Assembly: GCA_003290465.1 (NCBI GenBank)
Contig: CP030759.1
Span: forward strand, 1,922,001 to 1,986,000
Length of the DNA: 64,000 nucleotides
Source: Candidatus Sumerlaea chitinivorans
GTDB taxonomy: Bacteria > Sumerlaeota > Sumerlaeia > Sumerlaeales > Sumerlaeaceae
Direction of reading: 5' to 3'
Positions 8,947 through 19,026 of the stretch are shown here, piece after piece. The notes under the pieces were generated by a model that saw only the letters and a program-made list of their open reading frames with translations, did no database searches and was not told the DNA's origin. Position numbers and translations under genes: made by a program. Every line of letters begins with the position of its first letter. Positions within the stretch are counted from its first letter, which is position 1.

Positions 8947-10230
8947 ATGCCCAGCAAATCATTTGCACACGTGACCGCAGTCGTGCTGGGGGGAGGTCGA
9001 GGAACCCGGCTGGACCCACTCACGCGCTATCGTTCGAAACCAGCCGTGCCCCTTGCTGGCAAGTATCGTTTGATAGACGTCGCGATCTCGAACTGCATCA
9101 ACTCGGGGATTCGCAAAATCTACGTTCTCACACAGTTCAATTCTGCCTCGCTCAACCGCCATATTTCCCGGACCTACCAGTTTGACGCGTTCAGTCAGGG
9201 CTTTGTTGAGATTCTTGCAGCAGAACAAACCATCGAGACGGAGAAATGGTACCAAGGTACCGCGGATGCAGTTCGTCGGCAATTGCGTCACATCGTGGAC
9301 AAAGAGGTCACGCACTTTTTGATTTTGTCTGGTGACGCCCTCTACCGGCAGGATTTTCAGGCAATGATTGAAGAACACTTGGCCGACGACGCGGAGATTA
9401 CCATAAGCTGCAAACTCGTGGGTGAAGCGGAAGCGCCTTCGTTGGGCATTCTCGGCATCAACGAGAAACGCGAAATCATTTGGTTCCGCGAAAAGCCTGC
9501 TCCGGAAGAACTCCCTCGCCTCCGTGTGCCCGAAGGTGCGGTCGCGACGCTTGGGCTAAGTTCACCCGATCGTTGCTTTCTCGCTTCGATGGGGACTTAC
9601 CTGTTTCGCAAAGATGTGCTGCTGAAAGTCCTTGCAGAGAATCCGGCTCACGATTTCGGCAAGCAGATCATTCCGGGGGCGCTTGGTCAGTATCGCGTGA
9701 CCGCTCATCTTTTCGATGGCTATTGGGAAGACATCGGGACCATTCGCAGTTTCTTCCGTGCGAATCTGGATCTGCTGAGCGAAAATCCGCCCTTCGATTT
9801 CTATGACCCAGAGCGGCCAATTTTCTCCCATGCCCGGCTCCTTCCCTGCTCGTGGATAGTGGACTCGCACATCGAACGGACGATGGTGGCGGAGGGGTGT
9901 ATCATTCGCAATGCACAGATTCGGCACAGTGTGATTGGCATCCGTTCCGTTATCCGCGAGGGAAGCGTCGTGGAGAACACTGTGATGATGGGGGCGGACG
10001 ATTTGCTGCCTCGTGCCTCATTGAATACGGATGAGATGCCCAGCTTTGGCATTGGGCCGCATTGTGTCATACGCAATGCAATCATTGATAAGAATGCGTC
10101 CATTGGGGCGAACAGCCGGATTGTGAACGAGCAGGGGCTCCAGCGGGCCGATGGCGAGTTTTACGCCATTCGCGATGGTATTGTAGTGATTCCGAAAAAC
10201 GCTGTCGTGCCACCGAATACTGTGATCTGA
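8947..10230 (+). CDS. glgC: Glucose-1-phosphate adenylyltransferase
   Basis: 427 residues with a strong ribosome binding site (GAAGGGAGG) before the ATG at 8947. The enzyme makes ADP-glucose from ATP and glucose-1-phosphate for glycogen synthesis. The nucleotide-binding loop GGGRGTRLDPLT is at about 15-26, followed by SKPAVPLAGKYRLIDV, then YQGTADAVR and the catalytic region LILSGDALYR. The C-terminal left-handed beta-helix hexapeptide repeats (SHIERTMVAEGC, IRHSVIGIRS) are present. Length fits the family. No other glycogen gene is adjacent; it converges on the response regulator gene, 43 bases away. Confidence 0.95.
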   Translation: MPSKSFAHVTAVVLGGGRGTRLDPLTRYRSKPAVPLAGKYRLIDVAISNCINSGIRKIYVLTQFNSASLNRHISRTYQFDAFSQGFVEILAAEQTIETEKWYQGTADAVRRQLRHIVDKEVTHFLILSGDALYRQDFQAMIEEHLADDAEITISCKLVGEAEAPSLGILGINEKREIIWFREKPAPEELPRLRVPEGAVATLGLSSPDRCFLASMGTYLFRKDVLLKVLAENPAHDFGKQIIPGALGQYRVTAHLFDGYWEDIGTIRSFFRANLDLLSENPPFDFYDPERPIFSHARLLPCSWIVDSHIERTMVAEGCIIRNAQIRHSVIGIRSVIREGSVVENTVMMGADDLLPRASLNTDEMPSFGIGPHCVIRNAIIDKNASIGANSRIVNEQGLQRADGEFYAIRDGIVVIPKNAVVPPNTVI

Positions 10231-10273
10231 GGGAGGTGCCTCCGGTGACGTGGGGGCTGCTTGCGCACAGATC

Positions 10274-11092
10274 TCAGGCTGTCGGTGGAAGAGGGCGGGA
10301 TTGGACGCTCATAATCTTCCAGCCCGAAGGAGTGTGTCGCAGGAGGTAGCGTTCGTCCTTGGCTTGGGCCTGCCCGTCCATGACATCTTCGCGCAGGCAA
10401 TCCACGCACGCTGCATTGTGGGCAACCTTGACGGCTGAATCGAGCATGCGCCTGACGATACGCGCACCATTTGCACTCGCGTAGGCTGTTAGCCGGCTCT
10501 GGACGTACTCCTCGCGGCTCAAGCCAGCCTTCATTTCCTCGGCTAATGTTTCATACTCGAGAGCAAAATCACGTGTGTTCCAGCTTTCGATGAAAACGCG
10601 AACCACAGCAACTGGATCCTCTCGCCATCCCGAATCCTGCATGGGAGGGCGCCGGACTTCTGCCGCCGCCTGCTGCATCAAGGTCTCCCCCGCATGCGAA
10701 ATATACTCGCGCCGGCGCAATAAGTGCTCCACCCGGCCCAGAAGAGCCAGCGGATCAAAGGGCTTATAGAGAAAATCGTCGCACCGCAGGCCCGCTGCCC
10801 AAAAGGACTCTGGCTTGTCGGACGTTGCCCCGATACCTGAGATCACGATGAGCGGCATTTGAGCAATCTCTGGGGTCCGACGCACGCGCCTGCAAAACTC
10901 CAAACCACTCATGCCGGGCATACGAAGATCAATGATTGCCAGGTCGGGTCGCTCCCGAATGAGCAACTCCCAACCTTCCTTACCGTCATAGCCGCAAATC
11001 ACATGGTAGGACTTCGTTTTCAGGATTGCCTTGATGAACTCAACAACTTGGTAGTCGTCGTCGACAACAAGGATTTTCCGAGAGTTTGCCAT
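10274..11092 (-). CDS. Response regulator receiver fused to an NTF2-like domain
   Basis: 272 residues from the ATG at 11092; a TTG at 11098 would add two. The receiver domain spans about 6-125. It has the acidic triad VVDDD, the phosphorylatable Asp in IIDLRMPG (Asp55 from this start), the Thr/Ser position in VISGIGA, and the conserved Lys in DFLYKPFDP. After a linker the last about 110 residues look like an NTF2/SnoaL fold: VVRVFIESWNTRDF at its start and ERYLLRHTPSGWKI near its end. No DNA-binding or enzymatic output domain is present. It follows thrC by 12 bases on the same strand, so the two are probably one transcript. What the output domain binds is unknown. Confidence 0.85.
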   Translation of the reverse strand: MANSRKILVVDDDYQVVEFIKAILKTKSYHVICGYDGKEGWELLIRERPDLAIIDLRMPGMSGLEFCRRVRRTPEIAQMPLIVISGIGATSDKPESFWAAGLRCDDFLYKPFDPLALLGRVEHLLRRREYISHAGETLMQQAAAEVRRPPMQDSGWREDPVAVVRVFIESWNTRDFALEYETLAEEMKAGLSREEYVQSRLTAYASANGARIVRRMLDSAVKVAHNAACVDCLREDVMDGQAQAKDERYLLRHTPSGWKIMSVQSRPLPPTA

Positions 11093-11104
11093 CACCAATC
11101 CAAT

Positions 11105-12202
11105 TTACACAGTTTGCTTGCGTGGTTCAAGTTCCACGTGCTCAAGGATGGCCTCGACCGTTGCTGGGACCGAAATGGGCTTCGCTGAATACTGAATGGC
11201 ATTGTTCGGATCCTTGAGACCGTGACCTGTAAGGACGCATACGATGCGCAGTAGATCGTTACGCAGAGGCTCGAAGAATCCCGCACGAGCGTATTTGAGG
11301 AGCCCAGCGACGCTCGCAGCACTTGCTGGTTCGCAGAACACCCCTTCGCGTTGCGCCAAAAACTGATAGGCGGCCACAATCTCCGCGTCACTCACCATGT
11401 CGATCACTCCGCCGCTCTCGTCGCGTGCCGCCTCCGCCGCTCGCCAACTGGCAGGGTTTCCAATGCGGATCGCCGTGGCCAAAGTCTCGGGTTTCTCTAC
11501 TACATGTCCGCGGACGATGGGCGCTGCTCCTTCAGCCTGAAATCCCATCATCTTGGGCAGTTTTTGAGATCGTCCCCGCTCGCGATACTCCTTGTACCCC
11601 CTCCAGTAGGCGGTGATGTTGCCGGCGTTGCCGACGGGAATGAAATGGAAATCTGGCGCATCCCCCAACACATCACAGATTTCAAACGAGCCTGTTTTTT
11701 GTCCCTCAATGCGGTATGGATTGATCGAGTTGACAAGCGTGATGCGAAACCGAGTGGTCACTTCCCGAACGATACGTAACGCATCATCGAAATTCCCTTG
11801 TACGGCAAACACTTTTGCACCGTGCATGAGGGCTTGGGCAAGCTTCCCCAACGCGATGTTGCCATCGGGAATAATCACAATGCAGGCGAGACCTGCACGT
11901 GCTGCATAAGCCGCGGCGCTGGCGCTCGTATTCCCAGTGGAAGCACACATGACCGCGCTCGAGCCCTCCTCGACCGCCTTTGTCACAGCCATGGTCATGC
12001 CGCGATCTTTGAAGGAACCTGTCGGATTCAAGCCCTCAAACTTCAAAAACACTTCGGCCCGAGGGCCAATCTCCCGCGCGAGTGCGGGTGCAGGAATCAA
12101 AGGCGTATTCCCCTCGTTGAGAGAGATGATTGGAGTATCGTCCCCAACGGGCAAGAACTCGCGGTATGCTCGGATTACACCTTGCCAAGGCTCGGATGCC
12201 AC
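11105..12202 (-). CDS. thrC: Threonine synthase
   Basis: 365 residues with a GTG start at 12202 and a GGAAGAG just upstream. The enzyme converts O-phosphohomoserine to threonine with pyridoxal phosphate. The cofactor Lys65 is in [10 protein letters not shown], the phosphate-binding region is [17 protein letters not shown], and [18 protein letters not shown] and [14 protein letters not shown] follow in the family order. Length is that of the short (class II-like, plant/Thermus type) threonine synthases. It sits between thiE and the REC-NTF2 gene, all on the minus strand, the last only 12 bases away. Confidence 0.95.
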   Translation of the reverse strand: MASEPWQGVIRAYREFLPVGDDTPIISLNEGNTPLIPAPALAREIGPRAEVFLKFEGLNPTGSFKDRGMTMAVTKAVEEGSSAVMCASTGNTSASAAAYAARAGLACIVIIPDGNIALGKLAQALMHGAKVFAVQGNFDDALRIVREVTTRFRITLVNSINPYRIEGQKTGSFEICDVLGDAPDFHFIPVGNAGNITAYWRGYKEYRERGRSQKLPKMMGFQAEGAAPIVRGHVVEKPETLATAIRIGNPASWRAAEAARDESGGVIDMVSDAEIVAAYQFLAQREGVFCEPASAASVAGLLKYARAGFFEPLRNDLLRIVCVLTGHGLKDPNNAIQYSAKPISVPATVEAILEHVELEPRKQTV

Positions 12203-12340
12203 TGCTCTTCCACCTAATCATTAGTAGGATCGCAACGTGTAAAACACATTGCCGCACGTGCTCATTCTTTGGTCACGCGAACTTACTGAGTGCTTTCGAG
12301 TCCGAAACGAAAATCAAGGGAAACTACACAAAGAGGAGAA

Positions 12341-13027
12341 TCAAGTGCCTTGCCTCAATTCATTCTGGCGATCGCGCAAGCCAAGCTCGACCTGTTCGCG
12401 CAGTTGCCGTGCTGCCAGTTCGGGGTCAGGGGCCGCCATGATGGCACGGATCACAGCAATGCCGTCAGCCCCTGCTCGCACGACCTCGCGAGCATTCGTT
12501 CCATCAATACCGCCGAGAGCAACGATTGGAAATTCGCCCAGTGAGCCTCGTGCAAGTTTGAGCCATGCTGGCCCTCGGGGCTCAAGTATACCTCGCTTGG
12601 ATGGTGTGTCGTAGATGGGACTGAGTGTCACGTAGTGTGCGCCTTCTTGGGCAACCTGTTGCGCCTCGGCAATTTCGTGCGCAGAGTACCCGATTGAACG
12701 CAGCGTGTCTCGGGCTCCGCTTACGTACGAGTTTCGAAGATGCCACGTGGCCGCTCCGAAGTGGATGCCAACACTTAGCGGCAGCTCTGAGATATGGTGC
12801 AAGAGTGAGGCGTTCAGGAACAGAGCCACCTCGGCCCCCTGACACAACGCCGCAAGCTCGCCCACCAGCTCGCGGACGCGCTGTCCACTCGCTTGTTTTT
12901 CCCGGAGCTGGACACCTGTGACTCCGCCACGAATTGCGGCTTGGACAATTCGAAGTAACTCGGCGGGGCTCCGCCCGGAATCGTCGGTAATGAGGAGGAG
13001 ACGGAGGCTTTCGGCACTGAACATCAT
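12341..13027 (-). CDS. thiE: Thiamine-phosphate synthase-like protein (ThiE/TenI family)
   Basis: 228 residues from the ATG at 13027. The frame is open further upstream, but that part would overlap the divergent FMN reductase gene and has no family similarity. The TIM-barrel pattern is clear: LLLITDDSGRSPAEL, GVTGVQLREKQASG, IGYSAHEIAEA, YVTLSPIYDTPSKRG and IVALGGIDGTNAREVV. ThiE joins the pyrimidine and thiazole halves of thiamine. The usual pyrophosphate-site motif (H-x-GQ-x-D) is replaced here by GIHFGAATW, so a TenI-like role cannot be excluded. No other thiamine gene is in the window. Confidence 0.8.
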   Translation of the reverse strand: MMFSAESLRLLLITDDSGRSPAELLRIVQAAIRGGVTGVQLREKQASGQRVRELVGELAALCQGAEVALFLNASLLHHISELPLSVGIHFGAATWHLRNSYVSGARDTLRSIGYSAHEIAEAQQVAQEGAHYVTLSPIYDTPSKRGILEPRGPAWLKLARGSLGEFPIVALGGIDGTNAREVVRAGADGIAVIRAIMAAPDPELAARQLREQVELGLRDRQNELRQGT

Positions 13028-13186
13028 ACTAAGATCATGTCCGCTCGGTTTGGGATAGCAAGCGTAAGAAGGCGAGCTCAAAGCTGTGAGTTTCCCTCGG
13101 ACGCGAACTGGGGGCAGTTGAGCTCGTAGCGAATTTTGTCCCTCCCTCCTCACTAACTCATGCGCAAAACCGAAGGGACGTAGTTT

Positions 13187-13780
13187 ATGGCTCGAATCCT
13201 TGGGATCAGTGGGAGTCTTCGGGAAGGTTCCCACGCACACGTGTTGGTGCGCCTTGCATTGGATGCAGCCCGGAAAGCTGGTGCAGAAGTTGAACTCTTG
13301 GATTTGCGCGAGTGGTTTCTACCGCTTTTTGAAGCCCACAAATCCTATGGGGACCACCCTATCGTTTCCAAAGTGGTGCAGAAAATTCGTGATGCCGAAG
13401 GTTACATTGTCGGCAGCCCAGAGTACCACGCCAGCATGAGCGGTGCCCTCAAAAATCTCTTCGATTTTGTCTACACTGAGCTTTCGGGAAAGCTGTTTGG
13501 TCTGGTGATTGCGACCGGCGGATCCCAAGGCGTCGCGTGCGCTGATAATTTACGTGCGTGTATTCATTCGTGTCACGGGTGGACACTCCCCTACATTGCA
13601 GCTGCTCGCTTGGCGGATTTTGACGAACAGGGCAATTTGAGAAACGAGCAAGTCCGCGACCGCCTCGAGCGAATCGGCCGAGACGTCGCAATCTATGCGC
13701 CACTTCTGTGGCAGCAATTCAAAGCAGACCAAGCGCTGCCGCCGGGGCCAACGCGCGGCTTCGCTGAGTGGGCTCTCTAA
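13187..13780 (+). CDS. NADPH-dependent FMN reductase family protein
   Basis: 197 residues. The flavodoxin-like fold starts with ILGISGSLREGSHAH, the FMN phosphate loop, followed by the SPEYHASMSGALKNLFDF segment that defines the SsuE/ArsH/azoreductase-like family. Such proteins reduce FMN or quinones with NAD(P)H in the cytosol. It is divergent from thiE and stands alone. The exact electron acceptor is not evident. Confidence 0.9.
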   Translation: MARILGISGSLREGSHAHVLVRLALDAARKAGAEVELLDLREWFLPLFEAHKSYGDHPIVSKVVQKIRDAEGYIVGSPEYHASMSGALKNLFDFVYTELSGKLFGLVIATGGSQGVACADNLRACIHSCHGWTLPYIAAARLADFDEQGNLRNEQVRDRLERIGRDVAIYAPLLWQQFKADQALPPGPTRGFAEWAL

Positions 13781-13925
13781 GGTCAATTGCCAGCGCGTTA
13801 GTGACGACTCACGCAAGGTGAAGCGTTAGGCACCTGAGGGCGCGTTTTCGTGGATTCCGCTTGAAAGCAAGCGCTTCTTTTTGCATTTTCCGCCTAGAAC
13901 GATACTGTGAAGACCAGCTGAGTCC

Positions 13926-16900
13926 ATGATGCGAAAACGCCACGTAGGGGGGTATATCGTAAGTATTGCATGGCTGTTGTGCACACTTAGCGTATGGCCA
14001 GCCGACGTTAAGATCCGCACGACGACATTAGGTTTTCCGTCTCCCAATGATCCCTGCTTGTATGACGTGGACGGGGATGGGCGCTTTGAAGTAGTGGTGA
14101 GCGGCGTTCATGGGACGGTTAGGGCCTTTGAATTGCCCTCGCTCCGCTCACTCTGGAAGCAAACTGTGGGGGGCACGGGGTTGACGGCACCCGCAGTGGG
14201 AGACTTCACAGGCACGGGCGAACCGATCATTGCACTGGCCAGCCAACAGGGGGAGGTCGTCCTACTCCATGGAGCGTCGGGTGTTCCGCTCGCCCAGTAT
14301 CGTCTGCCACGTGGCGTGACGGTGGCGCCCACTGTTATGCCCGCCGAAACTTATCTCGGCAGAGTCTGTGACGCCCTCGTGCTGTGCGATGAGGTGGGCG
14401 ACATCCACGTGCTCGCATTCGAACAGGGACAAATAGTGGAGAAATTTCTCATTCCAAACAATTTCGCCCGCGGCAGTCTACTGCCACAAGGTATGGGGCG
14501 GATCAATTATCCTGCCTCGGTGGGTGACGTGGATGGAGATAGTCGGCCTGAGATCGTCGTGGGGACCGCATTAGGAAAGGTCGTCGCGTTGCGACCGGAC
14601 CGCCCAAACGAGTGCTACGTCTGGCATGGTCCACAAGGTTCAGCAATCAGTTCCAACATCGTCATTGCAGACTTCTTCGGCTTGGGGCGCAACGCCCTCG
14701 CCTTCGCCACCGACAAAGGAAATGTACCCATTGTCATAGTAGATCCCGACAACCCAACGGAACGCCCGATGCGAACGGTGGTGGAGCAGTTGGGCTTAGC
14801 AGGCCCGCCCAATGGCCACCTACTCGCTGCGGATTTCGACGGGGACGGCACCCCAGACTTGATCGGGGCCTCTGGGGTTGCGGTGACCGCTTTTCGCGCT
14901 TCCATGGGGATGGCGCTGTTCGGTCCACCCTATTCAGCCAATTTCCCACCGTTTAGCCCGTTTGGGTTAGCCCAACTCAGAAGCGGCCGCTTCTGCGCCG
15001 TCTTCGCGGATTCGGGCAAAATGGTCCACCTCTATACCCCAACCCACACCCAAGAGGGAACGCGCTTCAATTCTTCTGAAAGTTTCAACTCGCTACCGCT
15101 CGTGGGAAATCTTACCGGCGATGGCAGGGTCGAATGCGTGTTTCTGGCGCGCAATAAAGAGCGTTTAGCTTACGGCGTGCTCGAGGCAGCAGCCGCCTCC
15201 GATTGTCTTCCGACGCTGGCGTTTGGCGGAACGTTTCATCGCGACGGCTACCTAACGACGGCGGCGTTGGTTCAACTGGAGGCCCGGACGGCTCGATTCC
15301 GCGAGCTGGTCGAACAAAAAGTTCGCGTAGCTCAAGAACAGTACGACAATGGCAATTACGGCGAAGCACTGGCCTCCGCGCAGGATGCACTTACTCTCTT
15401 ACCCAGTCACCCTGTGGCAAAAAGCTTGGCCCACAAAGCGGATTTGCGCGTCTATTGGGTGCGGTATGTCAGCATTGCCGGGGCAATCATCACTGCCGTG
15501 GCTCTGGCGAGCTGGATCACGGCACGGCTTGTTCGGCGGCGCACTCGTTTGAGCCAAGCTTCCCGGTTATTAGCCATGCGCAATTATCTACCGGCAATCA
15601 GTCTCCTTAAAGAGCTGCTCTCGCGCCAGCCGAACAATCGCGAAGTGATCCTGTTGCTCGCACAGGCGTACGTAGATTGGCAGCATTATCCAGCCGAATC
15701 CATTCCAGTGTTACGAATTGCGCATAAGCTTCTGCCAGAGAATCAGGGGATCACGCTGGCCCTCGCTCACGCATACGCCGAAGCGGGTGCGGAAGACCAA
15801 GAAGCACTCGAACTCTATGAGATTGCGACCGCCTTGATGGAGAGCGGGCGCGGTGCGATTGCATATCGTGCAGGGCGAATTTTAGAGCGGAATGGAAAGC
15901 TCGAACAAGCGCTTCGCTACTACCGAGTTGCCGAACGAGATGGGTGCGAAGAAGCCGATGTGGTGGAACGCATGGCGGACCTGTATGTAGCCACTGGCAC
16001 TGCCAATGAGAAGTGCTTGCCAGTGCTTGAGAAGGTTGCGCCTTCGCGCACGCAAGACGCACGCTTCCTCGAGGCCCTTTGCCATGCCTATGCGGCTGCC
16101 AAACAAGTGGGCGACAAAGCCCGCTCCGCAGCAAGCAATCTACTTGCCCTCGAACCGAACTCTGTCATTGCCCTACGTCAGCTTGCAAAATGCGAACTCC
16201 AGGCCGGGCGGCCGGAGCAAGCCCTCTCCTTTGCGGAACGAGCGTACGAGATCGAGCCAACGGACGCAGAGAATCTATTGGTTCTGAGCTACTGTTACCT
16301 GAGCTGTGAGCGGCTGGATGGCCGAGCCATCGAAGTGTACCGTAAAGCGCTCACCATGGAACCGGAAAACCCCAGTCTGCTGCGGATGATTGGTCTGGCA
16401 CTGGCACAGTCGGGGGTGATGAACGACGAAGACTATGAACTTCTCCGCCGTGCAGTTGGGGCGAATCCAATTGTGGATGAGCTGTGGACAGCATTGGCAA
16501 CAGCAGCCCGTCAACGTGGGGATCACACGCTCGCGATTGAGGCCCTGGAGAAGCTCGTCGAGCTGGGCGTGGAGTCGAGTAACATTCTGTGTATGTTGGC
16601 CGAAGAGTACGCACTCATTGGCGACTACTCGGTGAAGACCATCCCCGCTTACGAGGGGGCGCTTCGCGTCGACCCGGCGAACTCCGCATATCAACGGGCT
16701 CTCGCCCGGGCCTACATCGCAGCGAAACGTGCCGACGCGCCCGTGCTCGAATTCATGGAAAACGTTTTTTCGCAAAATCCTACGGAATTGGCGATCGGGG
16801 AATATCTCGCGGAGCACTATTTGCAACACCAGCGATTCGACGACGCGACAAAATTAGCCCGCTGGCTCCTTCAGAGTGATAAGGAAAACGAACACTACCA

Positions 16901-18761
16901 GAAGCTCTATGCCCGAGCATCGCTGGGTGCCAACCGGCTGGACGAGGCCATCCGACACTACGAATTCCTGCTCCACTCGCATCCAGACGACCGAGAAGCT
17001 CAAATCAACCTTGCTGTAGCTTTGGCGGGGAAATTCCGCCTCGACGAGCAGGCCGCGCAGCACTATGTGAGCGCCCTGAGATTAGCGCCTAACCTGACCC
17101 AGGTGCGCTTGCTTTTGGCCCGCCATTACGCGCAACAGGGGCATTACGGCTCCGCACTCGATCAACTGCGGGAAGTTCTGCGGATCGACCCGAAGCATCA
17201 GCCGCGGGTACTCGAAGAAGTCCGCTATTATCTCGTGCAAGCGCCCGACCGCCCGGATCTCAGGTGGTTTTTGGTCGATTTGCTCATTGAGGCCGGCTCG
17301 CTTGACGAAGCTTGCGAACAGTTGGAGGAACTTTTTGCGCTGGATCCGACTCAAACACGTGCAATGCTTCAAGCTTACGATCGCATTCTGAGCAAAGACC
17401 CGAACCGCTTTGCTGCCTTGCTACAAAAGGGACGCATTCTCATGGCTCAAGGCCGCATTGAGGAAGCGCGACCTTTACTGGAGCGCGCCCACCAGATCGA
17501 GCCGCGCGACGCCGAAGTGCGAAACGAACTCGAGTCGCTCTACGAGCATCTGCTCACAAAATCCGATAATATCGGCATTCGGTTCGAGCTGGCCAAACTC
17601 TACTATAGCGAAGGGAACTACGACCGGGCAATTGCCGAGTTTCAAAAAACAGCGCAGGATTTCCGTTTTGAGAACGAATCGCTAAAAATGCTCGGCCTGT
17701 GCTTCATGGGCAAGGGCATGCTGGAGTTTGCGTTGCAAGAGTTTCAGAAGCTGGTGCTCGACAACGAATTGAAGGAAATCCTCTACGAACTGGGCCAACG
17801 CTACGAAGCGAAAGGCGACTTTGTGGGTGCGAAGCAGGTGTATCGGATGCTCTTCACAGCGGATGTGACATTCCGCGACGTCAAACAGAAGTTTGAAATG
17901 CTGGCGGGAGCAACGAGTGACCCACTCCAATTCGAACGCTCCACACTGATCACGCAATTGAGCGAACGTGCACAGTCGCGCTATGAGCTCATTGAAGAAG
18001 TGGGACGTGGAGCCATGGGAATCGTGTACCGAGCCCACGACCATGAGTTGGACGAAATCGTGGCCCTTAAGATTCTGCCAGACAATCTATCCCAAAACCC
18101 TGACGCCCTCAATCGCTTCCGTGCGGAGGCACGCGCAGCACGCCGGCTGTCGCATCCACATATCGTGCGCATTCACGATATCGGGGAGGAAAAAGGGCGA
18201 AAGTACATCTCCATGGAGTATGTCAAGGGGACCGACCTGAAGCGCTACTTGCGCCAGAAAAAGAAACTCTCGCCGGAAGAAGTGGTGCGGCTCATGATCC
18301 CAGTGTGCGAGGCCCTCGACTATGCACACTCCAAGAACATTGTGCACCGCGATATCAAACCAGCGAATATCATGCTCACAGATCAGGGCGTACCGAAAGT
18401 CAGTGACTTTGGGATTGCAAAGGCTCTTGAGGCTACGGGCGAAACGATTGCGGGCGCAATTATCGGGACTCCGCTCTACATGAGCCCAGAACAGATCCAA
18501 GGACAACCTGTGGATCACCGGGCGGATATTTACTCACTCGGCATTATGATGTACGAACTGCTGAATGGCGCTCCGCCCTTTACGGCAGGGGACTTGGCCT
18601 ACCAGCACTGCCGTGTCATGCCACCACCTATCGAGGGGATCCCTCAGGAACTCAACGCAATCGTGCTCAAGTGCTTGGAGAAGGATCGCGAAAAGCGCTG
18701 GTCGAGCGCAGGCGAATTGGCGCGCGCGCTGCGTGCCACGGGACTTGCGGGGAACGCCTGA
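13926..18761 (+). CDS. FG-GAP propeller / transmembrane / TPR array / Ser-Thr protein kinase
   Basis: 1611 residues. A signal-like N-terminus (about 9-27) is followed by an extracytoplasmic beta-propeller with calcium-binding FG-GAP/VCBS loops DVDGDGRFE (about 47), DVDGDSRPE (about 201) and DFDGDGTPD (about 303). A short repeat-like segment precedes one membrane helix at about 515-535, flanked by RLVRRR. Then some 800 residues of tetratricopeptide repeats follow. The kinase domain occupies about 1352-1605: Gly loop GRGAMGIVY, ATP-binding Lys1382 in VALK, catalytic Asp1476 in HRDIKPAN, DFG Asp1494 and GTPLYMSPEQ. All catalytic residues are present, so it should be active. The kinase being C-terminal to the sensor and TPRs is the reverse of the usual PknB-type order. 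It is monocistronic. Confidence 0.95.
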   Translation: MMRKRHVGGYIVSIAWLLCTLSVWPADVKIRTTTLGFPSPNDPCLYDVDGDGRFEVVVSGVHGTVRAFELPSLRSLWKQTVGGTGLTAPAVGDFTGTGEPIIALASQQGEVVLLHGASGVPLAQYRLPRGVTVAPTVMPAETYLGRVCDALVLCDEVGDIHVLAFEQGQIVEKFLIPNNFARGSLLPQGMGRINYPASVGDVDGDSRPEIVVGTALGKVVALRPDRPNECYVWHGPQGSAISSNIVIADFFGLGRNALAFATDKGNVPIVIVDPDNPTERPMRTVVEQLGLAGPPNGHLLAADFDGDGTPDLIGASGVAVTAFRASMGMALFGPPYSANFPPFSPFGLAQLRSGRFCAVFADSGKMVHLYTPTHTQEGTRFNSSESFNSLPLVGNLTGDGRVECVFLARNKERLAYGVLEAAAASDCLPTLAFGGTFHRDGYLTTAALVQLEARTARFRELVEQKVRVAQEQYDNGNYGEALASAQDALTLLPSHPVAKSLAHKADLRVYWVRYVSIAGAIITAVALASWITARLVRRRTRLSQASRLLAMRNYLPAISLLKELLSRQPNNREVILLLAQAYVDWQHYPAESIPVLRIAHKLLPENQGITLALAHAYAEAGAEDQEALELYEIATALMESGRGAIAYRAGRILERNGKLEQALRYYRVAERDGCEEADVVERMADLYVATGTANEKCLPVLEKVAPSRTQDARFLEALCHAYAAAKQVGDKARSAASNLLALEPNSVIALRQLAKCELQAGRPEQALSFAERAYEIEPTDAENLLVLSYCYLSCERLDGRAIEVYRKALTMEPENPSLLRMIGLALAQSGVMNDEDYELLRRAVGANPIVDELWTALATAARQRGDHTLAIEALEKLVELGVESSNILCMLAEEYALIGDYSVKTIPAYEGALRVDPANSAYQRALARAYIAAKRADAPVLEFMENVFSQNPTELAIGEYLAEHYLQHQRFDDATKLARWLLQSDKENEHYQKLYARASLGANRLDEAIRHYEFLLHSHPDDREAQINLAVALAGKFRLDEQAAQHYVSALRLAPNLTQVRLLLARHYAQQGHYGSALDQLREVLRIDPKHQPRVLEEVRYYLVQAPDRPDLRWFLVDLLIEAGSLDEACEQLEELFALDPTQTRAMLQAYDRILSKDPNRFAALLQKGRILMAQGRIEEARPLLERAHQIEPRDAEVRNELESLYEHLLTKSDNIGIRFELAKLYYSEGNYDRAIAEFQKTAQDFRFENESLKMLGLCFMGKGMLEFALQEFQKLVLDNELKEILYELGQRYEAKGDFVGAKQVYRMLFTADVTFRDVKQKFEMLAGATSDPLQFERSTLITQLSERAQSRYELIEEVGRGAMGIVYRAHDHELDEIVALKILPDNLSQNPDALNRFRAEARAARRLSHPHIVRIHDIGEEKGRKYISMEYVKGTDLKRYLRQKKKLSPEEVVRLMIPVCEALDYAHSKNIVHRDIKPANIMLTDQGVPKVSDFGIAKALEATGETIAGAIIGTPLYMSPEQIQGQPVDHRADIYSLGIMMYELLNGAPPFTAGDLAYQHCRVMPPPIEGIPQELNAIVLKCLEKDREKRWSSAGELARALRATGLAGNA

Positions 18762-19026
18762 TCTGGCACCAGAAGCAGTGAGCATTCCGTCGGGGGCTGG
18801 GAGACTTGCCATACTCAAGGCGTGCCGCGAGGGCAATAATGTTCCAATCGTTTCGCTCGCTTACTGATGCTCCCAAATTCTGCCGGTTGGTCCGCCTTCC
18901 TTCCCCAGAGTGCGTGGTCGAGGCGATCGCACCGAGCACACCTCAACAAATTCTCATGCGGTGAGGAGGCTACCCCAACCTGTCAAACGAGCTTCGTTTC
19001 TGGCAAAGCTTATTCACGGAATAGCG

